Shown here: one piece after another, positions 5,068-10,023 of the stretch
How positions within the stretch are numbered: position 1 is the first letter of the stretch
Layout of the letters: the number at the start of each line of letters is the position of its first letter
Assembly (NCBI GenBank): GCA_001819295.1
Contig: MHMD01000001.1
Coordinates: 24,659 to 34,681, forward strand
Source: Candidatus Nealsonbacteria bacterium RIFCSPHIGHO2_02_FULL_43_13
GTDB taxonomy: Bacteria; Patescibacteriota; Minisyncoccia; Minisyncoccales; MHMH01
Direction of reading: 5' to 3'
DNA: 10,023 nucleotides
Program-made: the position numbers and the translations under genes
The notes under the pieces: model-generated
The model's input: only the letters and a program-made list of their open reading frames with translations
Told to the model about the DNA's origin: nothing
The model's database searches: none

Positions 5068-6667
5068 TAAATTCCCGGAATAAGGGGTGAGGCTTGGTTG
5101 GGCGCGACTTAAACTCGGGGTGAAACTGCGTGCCCAAAAAGAAGGGATGCTCCTTAAGTTCGGCGATTTCAACTAAATCTCTCTCGGGATTTAAGCCCGA
5201 CATCACCATGCCCCGCTTCTCTAAAGCGCTCCTAAACGCGTTATTGACCTCGTAGCGGTGCCGATGGCGCTCTAGGATACTTGAAGCCCCATAAGCCTTA
5301 AAAGCCAGGGTATTGGGCTTGATACGACACTGATACTCACCCAGCCTCATGGTGCCGCCGTACTTCTTTTCTTTTAAAAGCACATCCTGGTCGGGCATCA
5401 CATCAATGACGTTTTCCTTGCCATTGGGCGCAAATTCAGCGGAATTAGCCTTTCTCAACCCACAGACATGGCGAGCGAATTCAATAACGGCTAATTGCAT
5501 GCCCAAGCAGAGTCCGAAGTAGGGAATTTTATTTTTCCGGCAGAATTCAATCGCCTTGATCTTACCCTCAATGCCTCGGGAGCCGAATCCGCCCGGCACG
5601 ATAATACCATCATAATCTTTTAATTCTTTCAATAAACGGGGATTTTTTTCATATACTTCCGATGACAACCAGTGAATCTCGGGCTTTCTTTTATTAAACC
5701 AGCAAGCGTGCTTGACCGCCTCAATCACTGAAATATAAGAATCGGTCAGAGTAAATTTACCGGTTTCAAAATACTTACCGACGATACCGATTTTAACCGA
5801 ATTTTTCACGGTTTTAATTGTCTTGGATAATTTTTTCCAGTCTCTTAGATCGCCTTTGTGCTTGGCCCGCAAGCCGAATTTTTTTAAGATTCTGTCTCCC
5901 ATGCTGTCTTTCTCAAAATTAAGAGGAACCTCGTAAATCGATTTGACATCCGGGGCGGAAATAACGTCTTCTTTGGCGACGCTGCAGAAAACGGAAATCT
6001 TCTTTTTTCGGGGCAAATCCAAAGGCACCACCGACCTCGCTAAAATCATATCGGGCTGGATGCCGGCCATATTAAGCCATCGTACCGCCTGCTGGGTGGG
6101 TTTTGTTTTCATTTCGCCGATAATGCCCGGAATGGGCAGATAAGTAATCAAAACGAAAAGAACGTTTTGGGGCGAATTCAGGCGCATCATTCTGGCCGCT
6201 TCCAAAAATAAACTGTTTTGATATTCTCCGACCGTGCCGCCGATCTCGATTAAAACAAAATCGGCTCGAGTTAACCTCGCCGCTTTTTTAATCCGGGCGA
6301 TCACTTCTTCCGGAATATGAGGCACCACTTCCACGCATTTGCCGCCGTATTCCAGGTTCCTTTCCCGGCGAATGACGGCTTCGTAAACGCGTCCAGTGGT
6401 AATATAATTATTGGTGCTTAAATTTTCGTCGATGAACCTTTCGTAGTTGCCCACGTCCTGGTCGCACTCCGTGCCGTCAGCGGTCACAAAAACCTCGCCG
6501 TGCTCGATAGGATTCATCGTGCCCGCGTCAACGTTGACATACGGGTCGATCTTAACAGCTGTCACCCGAAAACCCTTGCTTTGCAGGATTTTTCCGATGC
6601 TAGCTGTCGCCACCCCTTTGCCGATGCCCGACATCACGCCGCCCGCAACAAAAATATAGCGCGCCAT
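5030..6667 (-). CDS. pyrG: CTP synthase
   Basis: A 545-aa full-length glutamine-hydrolysing CTP synthase (UTP + ATP + glutamine to CTP), last step of de novo pyrimidine nucleotide synthesis. The amidoligase domain (about 1-270) has SGIGKG (13-18), KIDPY.N.DAGTMNP (39-53), HGEVFVTADG (56-65), D71 and E141 as the expected Mg ligands, and the GGTVGEYQN loop (143-151). The class I glutamine amidotransferase domain (about 290-540) has the oxyanion strand PGGFGSRG (358-365), the nucleophile C387 in GLCLGMQ, and H516/E518 in TQFHPEF. VMSGIGKG and IDPYVNVDAGT are closer to archaeal/eukaryotic CTP synthases than to the SSLGKG/FDPYINVDPGT form of E. coli (from memory). It starts 12 nt after rplI and is probably cotranscribed with it. 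Its last 38 bp overlap rpmA tail to tail. Confidence 0.98.
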   Translation of the reverse strand: MARYIFVAGGVMSGIGKGVATASIGKILQSKGFRVTAVKIDPYVNVDAGTMNPIEHGEVFVTADGTECDQDVGNYERFIDENLSTNNYITTGRVYEAVIRRERNLEYGGKCVEVVPHIPEEVIARIKKAARLTRADFVLIEIGGTVGEYQNSLFLEAARMMRLNSPQNVLFVLITYLPIPGIIGEMKTKPTQQAVRWLNMAGIQPDMILARSVVPLDLPRKKKISVFCSVAKEDVISAPDVKSIYEVPLNFEKDSMGDRILKKFGLRAKHKGDLRDWKKLSKTIKTVKNSVKIGIVGKYFETGKFTLTDSYISVIEAVKHACWFNKRKPEIHWLSSEVYEKNPRLLKELKDYDGIIVPGGFGSRGIEGKIKAIEFCRKNKIPYFGLCLGMQLAVIEFARHVCGLRKANSAEFAPNGKENVIDVMPDQDVLLKEKKYGGTMRLGEYQCRIKPNTLAFKAYGASSILERHRHRYEVNNAFRSALEKRGMVMSGLNPERDLVEIAELKEHPFFLGTQFHPEFKSRPTKPHPLFREFIKAASRSRGKLS

Positions 6668-6679
6668 TTGTATTGAATC

Positions 6680-7132
6680 TTACTCTGTTTTTTCTTCGAC
6701 GATAATTAATTTTATTTCAGCCTCTAAATTGTGACCCAGCTGAATTTTAATCGGAAACTCACCCAGCTCCTTGATTGGATCTTTTAAAACAATTTGGGTC
6801 TTTTTAATTTCAAACCCCTGCTCTTTAAGTTTTTCGGTAATCTTTTGAGCAGTAACCGCTTCAAAAAGCTGCTCCTTTTCCCCGATCTTCATGGGTAAAA
6901 TTATTTCAAGCCCGTCCAGAGATGAAGCAATCCCTTGCACTTTCTTTAATTCTTCTTCAGATTTTTGTCTTATGGCCTCTTTTTGAACCTCAAGCCATTT
7001 CAGATTTTCTTCCGTGGCTGGCTTCACTAAATTCTTAGGCAATAAAAAATTCCTGGCATGGCCATCGGCGACGTGCTTAAGATCGTATTTTTTACCGAGC
7101 TTTTCAATGTCTTGCAAAAGAATAACTTTCAT
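6680..7132 (-). CDS. rplI: Large ribosomal subunit protein bL9
   Basis: A 150-aa ribosomal protein of normal length. The N-terminal rRNA-binding domain shows the family signature MKVILLQD…LGKK…VADGHARNFLLPKNLV (1-36), with A..A..NL..L (39-46). A long central helix (about 47-68) connects to a C-terminal domain (about 75-150) with the IGEKEQLFEAVT segment (82-93) and a K.....L.DPIKELG.. strand pair (110-126). It follows the protease gene after 14 nt and precedes pyrG by 12 nt, without the rpsF-ssb-rpsR neighbours seen in many bacteria. bL9 is reported missing from some CPR lineages such as Microgenomates, so its presence is mildly informative about the host. Confidence 0.97.
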   Translation of the reverse strand: MKVILLQDIEKLGKKYDLKHVADGHARNFLLPKNLVKPATEENLKWLEVQKEAIRQKSEEELKKVQGIASSLDGLEIILPMKIGEKEQLFEAVTAQKITEKLKEQGFEIKKTQIVLKDPIKELGEFPIKIQLGHNLEAEIKLIIVEEKTE

Positions 7133-7143
7133 AATACTTTTTT

Positions 7144-7172
7144 ATCTTATAGTATTTGTTTAATTATTTCAA
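7144..7172 (-). promoter_or_regulatory. Possible internal promoter for rplI-pyrG
   Basis: On the minus strand, TTGAAA (7167-7172) is followed by either TATAAG after 15 nt (7146-7151) or TAAGAT after 17 nt (7144-7149), 11-13 nt before the rplI ATG. Either choice gives a very short leader of about 4-7 nt. The elements overlap the stop codon of the protease gene. The match is imperfect and the region is A/T-rich, so this may be chance; rplI could be read only from upstream promoters. Confidence 0.28.
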
Positions 7173-8349
7173 GAGCTTTATTAAATTGCGGGTCTTTCCC
7201 TCCGTCAATGTCCTTTTCGGTCAACTCGATTTCAAAATCTGGCTTTAATCCCTCCTTATCAATCAGGGTTCCTTTGGGAGTCAGCCATTTAGCCACCGTT
7301 ACTTTTAATGAACCTTTTTCAAGCTCCTTTACGGTTTGCACCGAACCTTTGCCGAAAGATTGAATGCCTATAAGTTGGACACCCCGATTATCTCTCAAGG
7401 CGCCAGCCAGAATTTCCGAAGCAGAAGCCGATCCCTTGTTGATTAAAACAACCAGGGGATAAGAACTCAACTGCCCTGAGCCATCGGTGCGATATTCCTG
7501 ATTTTCGGCAGTGCCGCCGAAGTCTTCAATCGTCACGAGCTCCCCCTTCTTCAAAAACCATCCGGCGATATCTTGAGATACTTCAAGATAGCCTCCAGGA
7601 TCATCCCTTAAATCCAGAACTATGCCTTTGGCTGAACTTGCCAGAATTTCCGCGGCCGCTTTATTGAAAGCAGCGGTCGCTGTTTCGGAAAACTGATAAA
7701 GGTTAATATGGGCAATATTACCTTCTTTCATTGTCCATTTTACGGAAGGCACCTCAATTACGTCTCTGGTAATCTCAAATTCTTTAGATTGTGACCAGCC
7801 TTCGCGAAAAACTACTAAAGCAACCTTGGTGCCCTTCTCTCCCCTAATCAATTTGACCGCTTCGTCGGTAGTTAAATCCGCGGTAAAAGTATCGTCAATT
7901 TTAATGATTTTATCACCCGACCTTAATCCTGCTCGCTGCGCCGGCGTTCCCTCTAAGGGAGCGATCACGGTTAGATCGCCGTTTCTTATGCCGATTTCCA
8001 TCCCTACCCCCGAAAACTCACCCGAAACATCTTCTTTAAACAATTTGGCGTCTTCAGGCGGCAGATAAACGGTATAAGGATCTTTCAAGGCGTTAACCAT
8101 GCCTGTTACTGCGCCAAAAAGCATTTTCTGGTAATCCATTTTTGATTGATCAACGAAGTTTTCTTCCAGCGTCCGCCAGGCCTCCCAGAAAAGAGAAAAG
8201 TCCAACCCCTGAGGCTTGCCGAGCTCTGCATTAATTATGCCCTCAGGCGGTAAAGCCGGTTTTTGAGATGTCCCAAAATAAAAACCGGCGGAAAAGACGG
8301 CCGAAATAATAATTAATAAAAAAAATGCAACTAGTCCCTTTTTTGCCAT
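7147..8349 (-). CDS. S41-family C-terminal processing protease (CtpA/CtpB type)
   Basis: A 400-aa secreted or membrane-anchored serine protease that trims C-termini of envelope proteins. An N-terminal helix (about 6-26) anchors or exports it. A cap region (48-108) includes the family's ALKDPYTVYLPP stretch (87-98). A PDZ domain (about 110-190) has GVGMEIG and AGLRSGDKI. The protease core has LDLRDDPGG (245-253; the usual form is LRNNPGG), NKGSASASE (304-312) with the predicted nucleophile S309, and SFGKGSVQT (331-339) with general base K334 and Q338, the Ser-Lys-Gln triad of this family. It follows the TSP3 protein gene after 20 nt and has its own good promoter. The neighbouring TSP3 protein, with a C-terminal transmembrane helix, is one possible but unproven substrate. 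Confidence 0.95.
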   Translation of the reverse strand: MAKKGLVAFFLLIIISAVFSAGFYFGTSQKPALPPEGIINAELGKPQGLDFSLFWEAWRTLEENFVDQSKMDYQKMLFGAVTGMVNALKDPYTVYLPPEDAKLFKEDVSGEFSGVGMEIGIRNGDLTVIAPLEGTPAQRAGLRSGDKIIKIDDTFTADLTTDEAVKLIRGEKGTKVALVVFREGWSQSKEFEITRDVIEVPSVKWTMKEGNIAHINLYQFSETATAAFNKAAAEILASSAKGIVLDLRDDPGGYLEVSQDIAGWFLKKGELVTIEDFGGTAENQEYRTDGSGQLSSYPLVVLINKGSASASEILAGALRDNRGVQLIGIQSFGKGSVQTVKELEKGSLKVTVAKWLTPKGTLIDKEGLKPDFEIELTEKDIDGGKDPQFNKALEIIKQIL

Positions 8350-8357
8350 ATTGGCCT

Positions 8358-8385
8358 ATTATATCAGATTTAATTTTTATGTAAA
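8358..8385 (-). promoter_or_regulatory. Sigma70-type promoter of the S41 protease gene, leaderless geometry
   Basis: On the minus strand TTTACA (8380-8385), a 16-nt spacer and a perfect TATAAT (8358-8363), then 8 nt to the ATG at 8349. The start point expected 6-8 nt after the -10 falls on or next to the ATG. The -35 box lies inside the last codons of the upstream TSP3 gene. An AGG 5 nt before the ATG could serve as a weak ribosome site only on transcripts reading through from upstream. Confidence 0.6.
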
Positions 8386-9251
8386 AACCTTGATATTAAA
8401 AAAATAATCGATAAGAATCCTAAAGCGGCAAAAAGATAGGCCACTGCCATATTCCCCTCTTCAACCGCCATTTTGACGGCGCCAACCACCGAAGCCAAGT
8501 GGCTGCCGACTGGCTTCCATTCGTTGCGGTTCGGGTTTAAAAAAACGATTTTGACTTCTGTTTTATCGGGAATCAAATCGCCGTCAGTGTCGATTTTTAG
8601 GGAATTTGTGCCCAAGGCTATCTCTTCTTTGTCGGCCAAACCATCGTTGTCTGTATCGGGACTCAAGGGATTAATGCCTAAAGCTATTTCTTCTTTGTCG
8701 GTCACGCCATCGTTGTCTGTATCGGGACTTAAAGGATTAGTACCCAAAGCTATCTCTTTTTTGTCGGTCACGCCATCATTGTCCGTATCTGAATTTAAAG
8801 AATCTGTGCCTAAAATTATTTCTTCTTTGTCGGTCACGCCATCGTTATCACTGTCCGCATCAACAAAATAATTCTCCCGGAGAACTTCGTTATTGGAAGA
8901 ATCTTCATCTAGAGGCCGCGTGCCGATAATTTCGGCGCCGACGGCGAAACTACCCTTTTCAAAAACCCAGTCGATAAAAACATCGTCGTAAGTGCCAACC
9001 TTGACCGAAATCGGCTGCGGCTCGCCGATGGCCTTACCGCCGACTGCAAAAACAACGAAACCAGAAACATCCTCATCTCCCACATTAAAAACCCGGCCAA
9101 AAATACGTATCTTTTCTCCGGCTAAGGCTGTTTCTTTGGAAAAAGTGATATCCGACGCCGTCAACGACAAATCCGCTTTTGCCCGGACATCTCCGCTCAA
9201 GACAAAAAACATCAGCACCAGCATCGCAAAAAATAACACCGAACGATTCAT
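8370..9251 (-). CDS. Secreted CARDB-like/thrombospondin type 3 repeat protein with C-terminal membrane anchor
   Basis: A 293-aa envelope protein. An N-terminal signal peptide (about 1-24, with a plausible site after VRAKA) is followed by a CARDB-like Ig-fold adhesion domain (about 26-130: DLSL…ITFS…GEKIRI…V.NVGDE, ending D..SSNNEV). Four 22-residue TSP3 repeats follow (133-220) of the form DTDNDGVTDKEEIALGTNPL, plus a final half repeat DTDGDLIPDK (221-230). Their Asp/Asn loops are typical calcium ligands. A linker (231-264) leads to a transmembrane helix (about 267-287) and a short basic tail (SRFLHKN). The expected topology is most of the protein outside with a short cytoplasmic tail. TSP3 arrays act as calcium-stiffened spacers or adhesins; a role in cell-surface contact is inference. 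It has its own promoter right after the terminator of the SIMPL gene and heads the protease-rplI-pyrG run. Confidence 0.88.
   Translation of the reverse strand: MNRSVLFFAMLVLMFFVLSGDVRAKADLSLTASDITFSKETALAGEKIRIFGRVFNVGDEDVSGFVVFAVGGKAIGEPQPISVKVGTYDDVFIDWVFEKGSFAVGAEIIGTRPLDEDSSNNEVLRENYFVDADSDNDGVTDKEEIILGTDSLNSDTDNDGVTDKKEIALGTNPLSPDTDNDGVTDKEEIALGINPLSPDTDNDGLADKEEIALGTNSLKIDTDGDLIPDKTEVKIVFLNPNRNEWKPVGSHLASVVGAVKMAVEEGNMAVAYLFAALGFLSIIFLISRFLHKN
8592..8855 (-). repeat. Four tandem 66-bp repeats encoding TSP3 units
   Basis: The segment encodes residues 133-220 as four in-frame 22-codon units, each starting with a D-x-D-N-D-G calcium loop at residues 133, 155, 177 and 199. The two central units (155-198) are nearly identical in protein (K/E and T/I changes only) and very similar in DNA, which suggests recent tandem duplication. 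A fifth, degenerate unit begins at residue 221. Confidence 0.9.
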
Positions 9252-9257
9252 TATCTT

Positions 9258-9287
9258 ATTCTAACACTTCGATAAACTCAGTGTAAA
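9258..9287 (-). promoter_or_regulatory. Sigma70-type promoter of the TSP3 protein gene, leaderless geometry
   Basis: On the minus strand TTTACA (9282-9287), an 18-nt spacer and TAGAAT (9258-9263; 5 of 6 matches), followed by 6 nt and the ATG at 9251. The predicted start site is the A of the ATG. The -35 box shares bases with the T-rich end of the upstream terminator. No Shine-Dalgarno sequence is present. Confidence 0.55.
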
Positions 9288-9329
9288 CAAAAACGCCCTA
9301 AGCGCTGATGCGCCGGGGCGGATTTGTTT
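9285..9329 (-). terminator. Intrinsic terminator of the SIMPL gene, probably bidirectional
   Basis: A composite hairpin. The CGCCC (9294-9298) / GGGCG (9316-9320) stem encloses an inner GCGC-TGAT-GCGC stem-loop (9302-9313). The flanks AAACAAA (9285-9291) and TTTGTTT (9323-9329) can also pair. On the minus strand the GC stem is followed at once by TTTTTGTTT, as for a Rho-independent terminator. The plus strand carries TTTGTTTT on its other side, so it may stop transcription both ways. It lies 15 bp after the SIMPL stop codon. Confidence 0.85.
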
Positions 9330-9344
9330 TAATACCACAACCAA

Positions 9345-10023
9345 CTATTTGATCTGATAGATTAAACTGACGGTCACCGATATCTTATTTTCGCCGGGTT
9401 GGATGTCGGGAGTTGCTCCGCCTCCTATCCCCAGGGCTTCTTTCGACGTGGGGACGTAATAAGGCATGGGATAATCTCCGCTCTCGCTGAAACTGATAAT
9501 TTTGACCAAACTAATGCCTAATTTCTCCGCCAAATTTTTTGCCTTTGTTTTTGCTTCTTCAATAGCTTTGTTTCTTGCCTCTTCCTTTAAAGCGTCCTCG
9601 TTATCAATGGTAAACTGCAAACTGCCTACTTCATTGGTGCCTGCCCTCGTAGCTCCCTTGATAATGCTGCCGATTTGGGCCAGATCTCTTATTTTAACCT
9701 GCAAGGACTGGCTAACTTCATAGCCGACCAGCGTTCTATTGCGCCACTCCTTATCCCATTCGTAACGAGGCGAGATATTGAAGTTAGTGGTCTTTAAATC
9801 TTTATCCTCGACTCCCTGGCTTTTGACGACTGCTATCACGGCGTTCATTTTGGCGGCATTATCTTGTATAGCTAAGTCTACCGTTTTTGCTTCGCTAACT
9901 ACCGAGAAAGTAGTAAAAGCCAAATCGGGTTTCGCATAAACATCGTTGGTCGCCGAAACCGTAATAGTATTTTCGCTCTTATCCAATTTATTATTAATAT
10001 CCGTCCCCAGCCAAACAGTTAAA
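9345..10023 (-). CDS. SIMPL (DUF541) domain protein, 5' partial
   Basis: The frame runs off the right edge; 225 residues are visible. The TTG at 9986 is not the start, because the frame continues upstream as …LTVWLGTDINNKL, which looks like the end of an N-terminal membrane helix and its linker. The SIMPL domain follows: TITVSA….YAKPDLAFTTFSVVSEAKTV, then the N-G-V/D-x-D-L-x-T-x-N-F-N-I-x-P-x-Y element (QGVEDKDLKTTNFNISPRYEW), YEVSQSLQVKIRDL, and a long helix AL.EEA..KAIEEAKTKA..LAEKLG. These proteins are usually membrane-anchored or periplasmic; some form oligomeric rings, but the function in bacteria is not established. A strong terminator follows, so this is the last gene of its own transcript, separate from the TSP3 gene. 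Confidence 0.9.
   Translation of the reverse strand, partial: LTVWLGTDINNKLDKSENTITVSATNDVYAKPDLAFTTFSVVSEAKTVDLAIQDNAAKMNAVIAVVKSQGVEDKDLKTTNFNISPRYEWDKEWRNRTLVGYEVSQSLQVKIRDLAQIGSIIKGATRAGTNEVGSLQFTIDNEDALKEEARNKAIEEAKTKAKNLAEKLGISLVKIISFSESGDYPMPYYVPTSKEALGIGGGATPDIQPGENKISVTVSLIYQIK

Noticed and set aside
5030..5100. Terminator between rpmA and pyrG
   Set aside because: Only weak, distant AAGCC/GGCTT pairing and no T-run next to a GC stem on either strand.
8473..8871. Plus-strand open frame with a Ser-rich repeated protein
   Set aside because: It is the antisense image of the tandem TSP3 repeats; the repetition comes from the coding repeats on the other strand.
9345..9986. TTG at 9986 as the start of the SIMPL protein
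   Set aside because: The same frame continues to the right edge with a membrane-helix-like sequence; the true start is outside the window.

Overview
The window looks like a compact chromosome segment from a Patescibacteria/CPR bacterium, most likely Parcubacteria. The grounds are small genes packed with overlaps of 4 to 95 bp, near absence of Shine-Dalgarno sites, several small membrane-anchored proteins of a style I associate with that group (SIMPL, PsbP-like, CARDB plus thrombospondin-type-3), and a CTP synthase whose N-terminus reads more like the archaeal/eukaryotic flavour. TGA is used as a stop (uppS, the prenyl synthase, rpmA), so this is the standard bacterial code, not the recoded Absconditabacteria/Gracilibacteria code. 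The lineage call is an inference without any database search.

Layout. (1) 1-870, plus strand: a FemAB/BioF2-like acyltransferase cut by the left edge, converging with and overlapping the next block by 17 bp. (2) 854-4771, minus strand: a tightly coupled block read from right to left: a short truncated-looking membrane protein, a geranylgeranyl-reductase-family flavoprotein, a short-chain trans-polyprenyl diphosphate synthase, the cis-prenyltransferase UppS, an unrecognised TIM-barrel protein with a metal-site-like residue set, and a membrane-anchored PsbP-like protein. (3) 4780-5067, plus strand: rpmA (bL27), with its start codon only 8 nt from the divergent start of block 2 and its 3' end overlapping pyrG by 38 bp. 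(4) 5030-9251, minus strand: a CARDB/TSP3 surface protein, an S41 C-terminal processing protease, rplI (bL9) and pyrG. (5) 9285-9329: a strong intrinsic terminator behind (6) a SIMPL-domain protein cut by the right edge.

How the genes may work together. The trans-prenyl synthase would supply a short allylic primer and UppS would extend it to the undecaprenyl carrier for envelope glycans. The reductase beside them could saturate isoprene units of one of these products. The FemAB-like enzyme, TSP3 protein, Ctp protease and SIMPL protein also point to the envelope, while pyrG, rplI and rpmA are housekeeping genes.

The most interesting signals are the reductase-containing isoprenoid cassette, a recurring promoter geometry (TTTACA, 16-18 nt, -10 hexamer, 6-8 nt, ATG) that predicts leaderless mRNAs for three genes, and the apparent overprinting of the reductase start on a truncated membrane-protein gene. 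I see no CRISPR array, mobile element, tRNA or rRNA. No stretch over 300 bp lacks a gene.
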